From Telopea speciosissima (Eukaryota; Streptophyta; Magnoliopsida; Proteales; Proteaceae), in contig NC_057924.1 of the NCBI RefSeq assembly GCF_018873765.1, positions 11,557,001-11,621,000 on the forward strand: a stretch of 64,000 nucleotides of DNA. Reading direction: 5' to 3'. Made by a program: the position numbers and the translations under genes. Below the pieces are notes generated by a model, which saw only the letters and a list, made by a program, of their open reading frames with translations, did no database searches and was not told where the DNA came from. Below, piece by piece: positions 25,847-37,699 of the stretch; positions within the stretch are counted from its first letter, which is position 1, and each line of letters starts with the position of its first letter.

Positions 25847-26014
25847 TTTGACAAGGGGATTCTTCACATTTCTGGGTCTTTGATTCCTGCTAATACAGTA
25901 AATGTTGGTTGGTTAGATTAACATATGAGAGAAAATTCAGAATGGATTGGTCTCTGATAGAATTTTTATTTTTGTTTAGAGTAGGAGTTTGATTCTCAAA
26001 GCCATGGAATTCAA
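25847..26014 (+). pseudogene. Relic duplicate of RPA43 exon 5 and following intron
   Basis: It aligns with 25083-25256. The text gacaaggggattcttcacat matches gacgaggagattcttcatat, continuing through the exon end into the intron (gtaggagtttgattctcaaa). It lacks a usable acceptor, and a TAA replaces the Lys codon after GWLD, so it is non-functional. Confidence 0.85.
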
Positions 26015-26809
26015 GTTTCCCGTGCTTCAGTATGCGAGTTTTTTTTTTTTAAAAAAAAAAAAAAATCTGGCCAGGATTGATGAACAATGCTTTTTTTTTT
26101 GTTTTTTGATGAAAATTGATGAACAATGTTCACCCTTTTGCTTTGGTCAACTGCATAGAAGGGGACAGAAGAGTCAAACAGCGCAATATGGTCATCAGCT
26201 ATCAACACCACAGCCTGAAGGCTAGCTTGCAAAGTTGCAAGGCAAAGATGCCTTAGCTGGACCATCCAATGGTCAAAAGAGGTCAAGGAGGTTGTAAATA
26301 CTAAATACCCCTTAACTGTTAAAAGACTAAGAACATTTAGAGACGAGAGATTTATTTTTTTTAATATCCTGAGGTATATGAGAACACCTAAGCTATGTTT
26401 GTTATGCAGTCTGAGATGATAAAAAGGCCATTTGTATGCATTTTCGTCCTTGGATTTCAGAATGTGTTGGAGAATGCAGCCCATTTGGGAGCGGAAAATC
26501 CTTTCCAACTACTTGGGCGTCCAACTCTTCTCCAGCCACCCATCTAATCATTGGGAGGATTTGATATGTATCCTAACCCTTGGGGATGCGAGGTCAAGTC
26601 TTTCCTGCTATGAGTGGTTGGAAAAAATCTTTTTCCTCTTGAATGGGCTTTGTTTTTTTATCATTCGTCACATTCTTGTTTCAAAGAATTCCTCAAAAAG
26701 ATTAAGGATAGAACAATTTCCATCCTCTCTGCCCTCTATTGAAAGAACTCTATACCTTTAATTGGTTTGCTTGGTCCTTCCCAAGCAGGTGGCATGGCAA
26801 TCCAACCCC

Positions 26810-27055
26810 ATTATGGTTCAAGGAATCGGTATGATTGCCTGAATCAGGCGATTCATATCGGAATCAGTAGGCAGTGATACCAATCTCGGGCCAATACCAT
26901 ATTGACATATCAATACGGATTAAGGGTGAAAAAATCCATTTTTTAAATAAAACCAAGGATAGATCCGCCCGATACGGGTCGATCCAGATTGGTATCAGAG
27001 TGAAAATCGATTGAGATTGACCACACTCTGATCCCGATTACTAAAACTGTGGCCC
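26810..27055. repeat. Putative GATACC/GATCC-rich short element
   Basis: Contains inverted words such as tgcctgaatcaggcga and cccgatacgggtcgatcc. The ends gaatcgg and ccgatta may be remnant inverted termini. No target duplication was confirmed. Confidence 0.3.
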
Positions 27056-27439
27056 CTTCCAACCCAATCCAATCCAAAGGGACGGAAAAAATAGTATGAA
27101 AACCATTTGAACTAAAGGTGTCAAATTCAAATTGAAATCGGACAGAATAAACCAAACCAAACCAAACCGAATGAAATCCAGTTTGGTTTGAGTATTGGAT
27201 TTCAAAACCAATTTGGTTCCAAGTCCAACATAGGAATCGAATTCCATAATAGTACATGAACCGAGTACAAAAACTAGAACCGAACCATGTAAGAACCAAA
27301 TAGAACCACATTTTGAAACAAAATAAGAATCGAAACTGAGCAGCTTCGGTTTGATTATCAATTTTCAGAATTGATTTAATTCTCGGTTCAATTTTGAATC
27401 ACACCAACACTCATTGGAATCGAACTAACTAAATCCCCC

Positions 27440-27573
27440 AAGGCTCGTATATGACCCTGTACAAAGAGATACTGGGACCTCCATGTTCACCAAGATGGGA
27501 GGTGGAGTCGAACTCACAACCTTCAACTTCCTTAGACCTCGTCCCTAGCCAACTGTGCTACCCCTTGGGTTCC
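27440..27573 (-). mobile_element. tRNA-derived SINE, minus strand
   Basis: The minus strand reads tagcacagttgg, a perfect Pol III A box (27560-27549), and gttcgactcc as B box (27513-27504), about 45 bases apart. This is the layout of a tRNA-like SINE head. The tail and left end are uncertain. It has no coding content and cannot be a working tRNA because the arms do not fold into a standard cloverleaf by eye. Confidence 0.6.
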
Positions 27574-27954
27574 GATTTACATAGTTAATTTGAACCCGAT
27601 GCTTAAGTTCCATTGATTTTTGTAAGAAATTGGAAATGTCAACACAAAAGGCAACTCTCATTGAAAAAATCCACACCCAACACACTCACGATAGGCAACT
27701 ATCTAGAAAGAACAATACTATTTCCTTTACTTTTCCCTCTGATTCCTACTACTGTTGGAACCTGCAACGAAAAAGACAATACCGTGTAGACAAAAACAGA
27801 CTAGTGAGTAGTGACTAGTGATAACCGACGTCTACTGACCTCCTCTGTATTATGGCTTATATATCCGACTCCGACTTTAAAAAGATAAAGGATAAAAAAG
27901 GAAAAAAATAAAATAAAATATACAAAGCGGTATAAAGTGTAAGAAGAGTCTTCC

Positions 27955-28970
27955 AAATTTCCAACCATCCTCGCTTGATCACACACGTTGGTTTCCTCTC
28001 TTCCGTATCCCTTCCCTTTCGATCTGAAACGAAGAAAAAACATCAATGAAACAGCTGCGAACTTTCCGTGAATCGCTACAAGAATTTATATGAACACTAG
28101 TTTAAATTGCAACTTCTTGATCACTCGAAGGATTGGCGAATTTTAGTTTGCATTATTTTGGTTAGAAGGTTGGGTCTCTTGAACTGTGGGACTAGGGTTA
28201 GAGAGGTTTGGGAGAGCTACTGCTTTCCCATGGTATTTACTGATGTTGACTTCGAATTCGAATTCCAACTGGTTTGAAGATTTTCTCCCAGCTGGTGATG
28301 ACTTTGCAGACGGCAACTCGGACAGTTTCGCAATTGAGATCGATAAACTATTCGCCATTCTTGGAGAGAGTTCTGATCCGCTGCTCGACTTGTCGCAGGT
28401 ACGATTAGTGTCTTCATACCTATCCAGTCCTTGCTGAAGGAGATAAATTATCATGTTTAGAGACTAGGGGAGAATAAGATCGTTGGGATGATATCGATCT
28501 TCTTTAACAATTAATATAGCGTTCGAGATTCGAGACCAGGGGTTTATCTGTAAAGTGTACCAGAAAACAAGATATAGGAATGATAAGGGGTTGAGAGTAT
28601 TCGAGTTAATAAAGATGCTCGCTCATCAATGAATTTATATTATAGAAGGACATACGATTTTAATAAATTATAACGATATTTCGTATATAAGAATTCGCTT
28701 GCACTTAATACACTTTGAAATTAGAACAGTTTTTTGCTGTTACAAACTTGAAAGCATGTAAGCATGAAAAAATATGATAATTCTTTGTGTTTTTTTTAGG
28801 TGCTGCTTCTTAAATTCCTTCCTATTTTGAGTTTTTGACTACACAACTGGAATTCTCAGATCCAATGGTGGATAATACTTGATTTTAGAAACCTTTTACT
28901 AAGTATTCGACCAATTGTTTGTGCCATTTCTTTTATAAGCAGATGATGGGTAGAAAATTTTCTTGTACTT
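27955..28970 (+). repeat. Segmental duplication, distal copy (leader, exon 1a, start of intron)
   Basis: About 1 kb aligns with 36605-37699. Shared landmarks are cgcttgatcacacacgttgg in the leader, the whole first exon, the gactaggggagaataagatc stretch in the intron, and the end near gatgatgggtagaaa. Identity looks high in the exon and lower, with indels, in the intron. Confidence 0.85.
28243..28398 (+). CDS. Alternative distal first coding exon (exon 1a) of the CHR28-like gene
   Basis: This 52-codon open exon starts [20 protein letters not shown] and ends LLDLSQ at a GT donor (gtacga). It is phase 0, so it would splice in frame to exon 2 at 42358 and give 1,413 residues. It is a close paralogue of the proximal first exon at 36949-37098, and the shared DNA extends through 5'-UTR and intron on both sides. 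An ATG at 28230, inside cccatggtat, opens a short frame that overlaps the main start and ends at a TGA, so translation from this transcript may be reduced. If used, it makes the gene about 33.6 kb long. Whether it is expressed or is a relic cannot be decided from sequence. Confidence 0.6.
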
Positions 28971-30331
28971 CTTTTGATATTTCCATGATGCAATTTTAAG
29001 AATTCTTAAAAATGTAATGGGCCAAAACCCAAACATAATATAGTACCATGCGATTCTTGAAGGAGTTTTGTATGCCTGATTGTAAATTTACACTATGTTT
29101 CTCTTGTTGTTACTCATTTGTTTTTTGTAATTTGGGAATAGCTATTTTGCCAAGCTTAGCAGCATGATCACCATATCTGTCAGACTGATTCAGTGGCATC
29201 TGGAAAGCAGAGGAAGGTGGGCTCTACCCTTCCTACTGATGTGTCAAATTCATTTGAATAGTATTCAACTTCCTGGAGAAAGTAATCCTTTCTTTTGGCT
29301 ATTTTGGCCTAAAATTCAAATGCATGGAAGGCCATATAATTGATGTATGGGCTGGTAATTTGACTTGCGTGCAATTAATAGATTCCTCAACCTATCCAGT
29401 GGTCTTGACTCTTGATTGCTCTCATCACTCCTTGATGCTCACCTAAAACTGAGCTGCCTATTATAAAACCCTTGTTTAGATGAATTAAGGTCTCCATTCC
29501 TTGTTCAATTAGAGGATGAATAAGCAATTAATTATTTTAGCCATTAAATCTGGAAATTGGTATTGATAAACAATTTATATTCTCATGGTTTTATGGGTGG
29601 GAATATACCTCTTTACATGTGCACCAAAGAGATTTTAGTAACCACATATAGATTGCTAGGCCATGGATTTTAAAATTTTTGGGAATTGGGTTTTGGAAAA
29701 AAAAGGGGGAAGAGGGGAGGAGGAAATACCAAGGATTATTTCCCTGTCGTCCAGAGTGAATTGTGTGGTTTTTGGCAGCAGTTAAATTAGTGGAAGAATG
29801 GCTGCCATCCAACAATAAATAGGCTATGAAAACCATAATCAAAATGTCAGAATCAAAGCTTGCTATTAATAATGAAACCTCTATAGCTAGGAAGCCTAGT
29901 GAGTTAAGGCTTGCTGTGGGCTAGCATTGAGGCTATAGGTGCTAGGGCTTTGATTCACAAAGGGGGAAAAGGCAGTTTGTAGAAGGATTTGGGTTTCTAA
30001 TGGATGGCATGCCAAGATTTCTTGAAAAAAAGTTTATAAAAAATTCAATAATTGAGGAGAGGAAGAAGAGAAAAAGAGAATTTTTAGATTTTTTTTTTTA
30101 TCGCTGCAATAGCTGATAAATATTATTAGACAATAAATATGACAGCATGAAAACTAAGTCCTATTGACAATTTAACACCCAGCAAATAGAAACTTGTAGG
30201 AACCATGAAGCTCCCAACTGGGCCTCAGTGGAATGAAAAGGCTTTAGGTCTCGTTGATCTCAAAAACGTCTCAAGGGGCAGCACAGTTCCCATCAGATAG
30301 TTATGTGGCTGTGGATGATTTTCATCGGGTA
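28399..30331 (+). other. Between exon 1a and the LTR element
   Basis: After the duplicated intron start (to about 28970), nothing recognisable was seen. It is AT-rich with A-rich tracts near 29695 and 30050. Confidence 0.5.
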
Positions 30332-30336
30332 CAGCC

Positions 30337-31366
30337 TAATGTAGAAGTCTGTTCAACTAAGAATCAACACTACAGTAGAATTGATGTACTGATAGTCTCA
30401 GGCCTTCATGTAACAATCGAACATCAATTCCAGTGGCTGATTTAGTCTTTCGAATGGTCTTCAGAAGATCAGCAACTTTCAGGCAGAACTCTTACTAAAA
30501 TTGATTGGAATAAAAGATTAAAAAAAATAAAAAATAGAAGAAGATAGAAGAAGGATAGTTTGGATTGAGCCTCTCACTCTCTCCCTTGTTTCTCTCACCC
30601 AAGGCCTCTCACTGTTGCTGCACTAGTTCGGATTGAGCCTCTCACTCTCTCACTTGTTTCTCTCACCCACGGCCTCTCACTGTTGCTGCACCTCACTGCT
30701 ACATGGTTGTAAAAAGAACTCTTTTTTCTTTCATTCAAATAGTTGGGCTAGGCTGCCCTCTTCCCTTTATTTATAATTGATGATATGAATTACGAAATAG
30801 AAAGTGTTTGCTACCAATTAGCTTACAACCAAAATAGAAACTTACTATAAAATCTAGCTGCTATACCTCAAAATAGAAACTCCTATTATAGAGAGCAAAA
30901 TAAGAATAGTAACAAACTGATATTACAAACTAATAAGGCTTTATAGAATACTAAAAAAGAAAGAAACAAAATTAGAAACTACTAGCTAGCTAGACTTAAT
31001 AACTAAGAAACTATTACAAAAATAGAAATTAAATTAATAGCAGCTTCTACTAGAATATTCCACCAACATCAAGCTGCTAATCTTCACACCAGCTGTCTAT
31101 ATGAGCCCAGAACACTATTTACGTGAACATTATCTCGTGGTACTGTTCACATGAACAGTAAACTTCTTTTTGGTCCCTTCTCTTCTTCATGCTGCTCTCT
31201 GGGCTGGGGCTGCCTTATGTGATGCTCCATCGAACCAACAAAAACCTGCCACATCATCAGACCAGACTGCCTCTCACAGCAGTTGAATCCCACAACTACA
31301 CTGGGCTGGTTTTGGGGCTTGTTCCTGTGGCGACAGCTGCTACGCATGGACCTGTGATCTACATCA
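30337..31366 (-). repeat. 3' LTR of the non-coding LTR element
   Basis: Ends taatgtag and ctacatca. It includes a 65-66-bp tandem duplication near 30560-30690 (ttcggattgagcctctcact), single in the other LTR, and the near-palindrome tactgttcacatgaacagta near 31140. Confidence 0.85.
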
Positions 31367-32612
31367 GCTCTCCCCATCTTGAAACAAAACTTGTCCACGA
31401 GTTTAGTGGAGTTATCGGATCAGACTTGCATGATGAATCTTCAATTGGAAGTGGAATGCAACAACTGTTGATCTTGTCTACATCAGCTTCAACAGATCAC
31501 AGGTTGAGGAGATCTCACCATAATAACTAGCTGGGTCAGAATTAGGGTAGAATAAGGCTCAGATGGCGATTTCTGATTGCAGCAGCAGCAGGCCTCAGAT
31601 GGCCTCAACTCCTTGGTTGAGTGTTCCTTTTGGGAGCCCAACAAAACTCCAAAAGCTTAGCTGGAACTAGACACAGGTGGGGAAGATCTGGGTGGTCGAT
31701 CCCTGCCCAGAATTTTCACCCAGCCTGAATCCAATGGATCTGGTTGGATGTTTTCTGGGCTTCAATCAGCAACCCAGTTGCACAAATAGAGTAGCAACTC
31801 CAGGGGCTTCAGATGGCAGCAAACACACAAGATAAATTCGGAGATGTAGAGAAGAACAGGAGAGGGTAGAAGGGAGCTCGATGGAGGTAGTTTGGGTGGG
31901 TAGGCTATATCTGCCTTGGACCTCTCACCCACAGCTATCTTAGCTGTTGAAACAAAGATCTCTCTCAGATCTCAAGCATGCAACTGGAATTTTATTAATT
32001 TCAACTGTAAAATATTTCAACTGATGACCCCCTCACAGAGATTTACGAGGCTTTAAAAAAATAGAAAGTTGAAATTTAGAAACTTACAACCAAAAAGGAA
32101 AAAACACAAAATTAGAAAGTACTCAAAATAGGAAACTACTTGCCTGACAAGGACTTAATAAAACAAAGACTTACGAAAAACTAACTTACTAAAACAAGAC
32201 TTACTAAAATTAACTTGCTTGCTTGCTGAGAAATCAACATAGGAAATAAAAATAGAAGCAAATCAGCCTTCTGGAAGCCTTAGCTGATCTTCCCTCCTTG
32301 CTGCTGACTTGGTTTCTTAATAAGACAAAATAGGGGACAGATTTGGTCTTCTACTTGGGTCTTCTAGAAGGGCTGGGCTGGACCAACCTAAACCAGGCTC
32401 GGTTGGACCAGCTGCTGGTCCTGGTGTTTCTTCCTCCTGCAGTATTGTAGCCCAGTGAAGGGATCTACATCAGCTGCCCATCTTTGAAAATAACTCGTCC
32501 TTGAGTTTGGTAGAGATGTCGAATCTGACTTGGCATGATGAATCTTCAATTGGAAGTAGAAAGTAACAACCATTGATAGTGCCTACTGCCTCTCCTTAGC
32601 TCTGATACCAAA

Positions 32613-33977
32613 TTATGTAAAAGTCAGTTCAACTAAGAACCAACATTACAGTAGGATCGATGGACTGATATTTTCAAGCCTTCATGTAACAATTGAACAT
32701 TAATTCCAGTGGCTGATTCAGTCTTTCGAATGGTCTTCAGTATATCAGCAACTTTCAGGGCAGAACTCTCACTAAAATTGATTGGAATTAAAGATTAGAA
32801 AACATGGAAAATAAAAGAAGATAGAAGGAGGATAGTTTGGATCAAGCCCCTCACTCTCTCCCTTGGGCCTCTCACCCATGGCCTCTCACCGTTGCTGCAT
32901 CTCACTGCTACATGGTTGTAAAAACAACTATTTTTCTTTCATTCAAATAGTTGGGCTAGGCTGCCCTTTTTTCTTTATTTATAATAGATGATATGGATTA
33001 CAAAATAGAAAGTGTTTGCTACCAATTGGCTTACAACCAAAATAAAAACTTCCTATAAAATCTAGCTGTCATACATAAAAATAGAAACTCCTATTATAGA
33101 GAACAAAAATAAAAATAGTAACAAACTGAAATTAGAAACTCATAAGGCTTTATCATGGAGCAAGAACTCGTGAGATCTCGCAAATATCTCGCAATTTCAA
33201 AAGCTCGAGACAAGATGAAGGGCGAAATCCCATTTTACCCCAACTTGGTTAAAATCTCGGTCGGGTTGAGATCTCTACCCAAATACCATTATATGAATGC
33301 CAGATCTTGACTGAGAGGCGAGATCTCGGCAAGATCTTGGTGGTTTTGGTCATCTCGGTGGGAAATATTGGTATATAGATACCTATTTATGCAAACCTTG
33401 GTATAAAGACACTTATTTATGCTAGAAACCAGGACAAACACTTATTTGGATCTGTTGAAAAGCTTTCCAAGATTGCTTAAATCTGATTTATATTGAAGGA
33501 GTTATGTACTGGTCAAACTTAATTTGGTGTGCGCGAATGTTGTCAAAATTGCTTTGAATGAAAATATTTTTTTAGGCATCAAAACAAATAAATATTTTAC
33601 CGCATTTTTTGGTTTTTAACAATGTTTTACCCTGTTAGGATTTATGGAATTTTTAGATTTGAGAAAAACTCCAACATTAGAAAGTTGAAAATTGCACCTA
33701 CCGTCGAAAATCCATTTTTGTTCTTGAACTGGGGGGTTGATTTTTTATCCTTTTGGAATTTAATTTTGTAACTATTTTTATTGTATTTCATTTACTTAAA
33801 TGATATTAGGCATAAATAAGTGTCTGCCCTTGTTTCCCACTAAGTGAAACTCCTATTTGGATTTTGATTTTTCAAAACTGATAGTGCCATTGTGTTTAAA
33901 TAGCCCAAAATAGGCTGTATACCAACTTTCATGACCAAACTAGGTCTAAAACCTACCGAAACCAGCCATCAAGTTCC

Positions 33978-34008
<31 letters not shown>

Positions 34009-34526
34009 CCAACCCATTTTTGGCCAGGTTGAAACTTGTACTCCAGACGAGTTCTTGAACCTTGGACTTTATAGAATCCAGCCTTCTAAACAAACATGGA
34101 TACTAAAAAAGAAAGAAACAAAATTGGAAACTACTAGATGGCTAGACTTAATAACTAAGAAACTATTACAAAACTAGAAACTAAATTAGTAGTAGCTTTA
34201 TACCAAAAAAAAAATTAGTAGTAGCTTCTAATAGAATATTCCACCAACATCCAGCAGCTAATCTTCACACCAGCTGTCCATATGAGCGAACAACACTATT
34301 TACGTGAACAGTAATTTTTTTTTTTTGAATTCTTTCTTGGTCCCTTCTCTTCTTCATTCTTCTCTCTGGGTTGGGGCTGCCTTATGTGATGCTCCATCGA
34401 ACCAACAAAAATCTGCCACATCATCAGACCAGGCTACCCTACTCACAGCAGTTGAATCCCACAACTACACTGGGCTGGTTTTGGAGCTTGTTCCTGCGGC
34501 TACACATGGACCTGTGATCTACATCA
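32613..34526 (-). repeat. 5' LTR of the non-coding LTR element, interrupted
   Basis: It aligns with 30337-31366 on both sides of the insertion at 33154-34064 and ends ctacatca. Confidence 0.85.
33154..34064. mobile_element. hAT-like element, 911 bp, with CAAGAACTCG ends
   Basis: The left end is catggagcaagaactcgtg and the right end, reverse-complemented, is caaggttcaagaactcgtc. Flanks ggctttat and gactttat form an 8-bp duplication with one mismatch. The other LTR of the host element is the empty site. About 400 bp of the interior (33450-33830) matches the interior of the CATAG-ended element at 38880-39300, though the ends differ. A poly-A tract of about 30 lies near 33977. Confidence 0.8.
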
Positions 34527-34531
34527 CAGCC

Positions 34532-36574
34532 AATTGTCATCTGGTAGCTATTTGGGATATTCATCAAGTTTGGATGGTTGGACCTGGAAATTTCTGTGGA
34601 CTTGCTTTGGCTCTCTTTTGTGGCCTGGGTTTGAAATAGAAATTCACATTCAGTTGGTGTCACATCTGATCTCCCAACTTCTAAGTAAAGGACTGAAGAG
34701 AAGGATCTACAAAGTGGATCTCCAACACAGAAAAATCAGGGGGGGGAAAAAGGAAGGAAACTAACAGAACAGATTTAGAGAAATTGAATAGAAAACCAAA
34801 AATTCAGAAGGAAATATGAGAGAATTATTAACTAGCCAATGACTAATTTGACAAGCATAGAAATCAGGTTGAACGACCTTATCCAGGGCTATTGGCCTCT
34901 AAAATTTCTCGGAAATCTGAGGTTAATTGTAGGGGCGATTGGACAGTCCTAGCTCTATTATGAAAGTGGGACAGATTGCTAAAATTAGGAAAAATGGCAG
35001 TAAAAACTAGCTACTAAACATAAAATTCCCGAGAATATTAAAACAGAAACTTAATATTGAAATTTGAGGATATACTGAGCTAAGATGAAAGAATTATGAC
35101 AGGAAGAAGATGGAAGAAAGTTAGCACAAAAACAGGGTAGCACCTTTAGTAGAAAAGAACTAGAAAATAGAGCTTGGAAACGGAAAAACTAGAAAGGAGA
35201 AAGTAATACACAGAAAATAGAATAGGAAGGGAAAGCAAGGTGTCCACCTTACCAATCCCTTGGAGTCCACCAAGGGCCTTGAGATTCCACTCAGAATGTT
35301 ACTGCGTCCCTATTTCGGTCTCTTTTCGGTCAGATCGAAATGACTGAAATTAGTGAAATTTTGACTGAAACAGTGCATTTTTTCCCCGTGAATTTAACTT
35401 GTCCATTTCGAGGGGTAAACAACCTAAATGAACAAAATTTTGATGAAAAGTGCATTTTTACCGAAATTATGCTGCTTCTGGGTTTCGCCTCCTATTTCGT
35501 CTTTGGCATGGCGAAATTTCAAACCTAGTCCACAGCAGTAGATATCACTGGAAAACTGTACTTTGCTGATCATAGATTTGTGTGCTAGGCCAAAGGCCTT
35601 TACATCTATTTATTGACTAAGCAATAGACTCAAAACTCATTCCTAATCTAGGTATAAATTCCAATTATTACTTGAACCAGATCTGTTGCCAGCTTAAAAG
35701 ACGCTCCTAATCAAACTAGGACTCTAAAATTTAAATCATAATCCTAAAGCTAAAATCCAACCATCTTTCCTAACAATGATAGGATTCCAAATCTCCAATT
35801 CTTACTTAAAATAAGAAAATAATATCAGACTGACTTGAACTCCTAGTGAGACTATGAAACAAGGGAAGTGTACTTTCTTCCTTTTTCTGATCATCAGTTC
35901 TGTATTGGAGGCCGGATCTATGAAAAAATGGGAAGCATACCTTGTTCTTCTTTTTCCTGATCATCAGTTCTGTACTGGACGGTGGATCCTGCAATTATAC
36001 ATGCATAGATGTTTGAAACCAGGGAGAAATATTCCAGGGGATGAGCAACATCTTACATGCTTAACATGAGGTTTTCAGAGGGTAAATCTGATGGTTAACA
36101 ACACCCAGTTGGAATTTGAGAGAATTATATGATGAAGGTATGATTTCCAAGATGCTATATATGGTATTTCTAGAGTTTATAATTTAGACATTATGGATCT
36201 ATGGGGCAGAGGGTTTACTGCAATTGTTGACTAAATTGTCATGCTATATATATATATAGTGAGTGTTACGGATCTGGCTCTTCACGAGACCTTGTTGGTA
36301 TGGCTACCATAAGACAACCAATGTGAAGTCACTCCCTAGAGCCTTAGGATTGATCTTCGACTTTGTCCCTAGAACTTGAAGCTAGATTTGAAACAAGGGC
36401 TATATATATATACGTGTGTGTGTGTGTGTGTATACCTTGCTCTTTGAAGTGATTTTCAAATTTGAGGCCGTTAAAGTGTCTAGGTACAATTTATCTAGTA
36501 GATTCTGTGTGTAGATGTAGGATAAGGATTGTGACTCATCCTTACCTAACATCCCATATTTGTAACCCTTTTCA
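34532..36574. other. Region between LTR element and proximal promoter
   Basis: Apart from the CGAAAT-rich repeat, an imperfect tandem pair at about 35860-35990 (ctgatcatcagttctgta) and TA/TG microsatellites near 36245 and 36405-36435, nothing was recognised. Confidence 0.5.
35305..35530. repeat. CGAAAT-rich dispersed repeat
   Basis: It has the same word usage as the other two copies (ttcggtc, cgaaat, gaaatttcaaacc). The edges are unclear. Confidence 0.35.
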
Positions 36575-36590
36575 TATTATAAATAAAGCA
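36575..36590 (+). promoter_or_regulatory. TATA-like element upstream of exon 1b
   Basis: The sequence ttataaataa lies about 30-40 bases before the point where the duplicated leader begins (near 36610). That is a plausible TATA box for the proximal CHR28 promoter. The distal copy has different DNA at the matching place, so the duplication covers the transcribed leader rather than the core promoter. Not tested. Confidence 0.4.
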
Positions 36591-36604
36591 GGCCTTTGTC
36601 ATAT

Positions 36605-37699
36605 TTGACTAGCCATATCATTCTCGCTTGATCGCACACGTTGGTTTCCTCTCTTCCTTATACCTCCATTGCGTTCTGAAACGAAGAAAAGGGAAAGAGC
36701 CTTATCAATAGCTGCGAACTTTCCGTGAATTGATACAAGAATTAATATGAAGCCGAACACTTGTTCGTACCTCTGTTTTCCTTTGTCCTTTAATTCTGTG
36801 TTATTTAATCTGGATTTTAACTTCTTTATCACTCGAAAGATTGGGGAGTGTTAGTTTGCGATTTTGGTTTGAAGCTTCGGTCCCTTGAACTGTGGGACTA
36901 GGGTTAGAGAGGTTTGGGAGAGCTACCGCTTTCCCATCGTATTTACTGATGTTTACTTTGAATTCGATTTGGTTGGAAGATTTTCTCCCAGCTGGTGATG
37001 ACTTTGCAATTGAAAACTCAGACCGTTTCGCAATTGAGATCGATAAAATATTGGCCATTCATGGAGAGAGTTCTGATCCACTGCTCGACCTGTCGCAGGT
37101 ATGATCAGTTCTGTTTCACTGGTTCCGTATTGGAATTGAGAGAGCTGCCTACTTATGTCCCGAATTTAGTGTATTGTTTAGTGTCTTCTCACCCACCGTG
37201 TCCTTGCTGACAAAAATAAATTATCATGTTTAGAGACTAGGGGAGAATAAGATCGCGGGGATGATATTGATCTGCTTTAACAATTAACATGGCGTTTGAG
37301 ATTCAAGACCAGGGGTCTATCTCTACAACGTACAAGAAAACGAGATATAGGGACGACAAGCGGTTGAGTACTCAAGTTAATAAAGATGCTCGCTCATAAA
37401 TGAATTTATATTATAGAAGGACTGTCGATTTTAATATGTTATTTCGTATATAAGAATTTGCTTGCACTTAATACACTTTGAAATTGGCACAGTTTTTTGC
37501 TGTTACAAACTTGAAAGCATGAAAAAAATATGATAATTCTTTCTGTTTTTTTTGCTGTTGCTTCTTAAATTCCTTCCTGTTTTGACTATGCAACTGGATT
37601 TCTCAGATCCAATGGTGGATAATACTTGATTTTAGAGACCCTGACTAGTATTCGACCAATTGTTTGTATCATTTCTTTTATAAACAAATGATGGGTAGA
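36605..37699 (+). repeat. Segmental duplication, proximal copy
   Basis: This is the partner of 27955-28970. Similarity ends sharply at about 37699, where RTE-LINE coding sequence begins. The LINE therefore inserted in, or marks the edge of, the proximal copy after or at the time of duplication. Confidence 0.85.
36949..37098 (+). other. Proximal first coding exon (exon 1b) of the CHR28-like gene
   Basis: Fifty codons run from ATG to a GT donor (gtatga), ending LLDLSQ in phase 0. The exon is preceded by a 5'-leader shared with the distal copy and by a TATA-like sequence near 36577. The upstream ATG of the distal copy reads atcgta here, so the first ATG of this leader region is the main start. 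This is the simpler candidate for the true first exon because it lies 5.3 kb from exon 2 rather than 14 kb. Confidence 0.75.

Larger units (their letters stand above)
30337..34526 (-). mobile_element. Non-coding LTR retrotransposon with a third LTR-like segment
   Basis: Target duplications cagcc lie at 30332-30336 and 34527-34531. LTRs are 30337-31366 and 32613-34526, and the second is long because of a 911-bp insertion. On the minus strand a tRNA-Met primer site tggtatcagagc lies just inside the right LTR (32610-32599). The interior has no gag or pol. A segment near 31890-32467 ends with the same gatctacatca as the LTRs and is followed by similar sequence, so a further LTR seems to lie inside. 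It sits between exons 1a and 1b. Confidence 0.85.

Noticed and set aside
30254..30445. Short frame with SDSYVAVDDFHRVQP
   Set aside because: It crosses the left end of the LTR element at 30337, so its second half is LTR. No protein match was recognised.
31189..31530. Open frames at 31189-31530 and 34304-34639 sharing SHNYTGLVL as a gene family
   Set aside because: The shared text is LTR sequence of one element. It has no conserved start, splice sites or domain.
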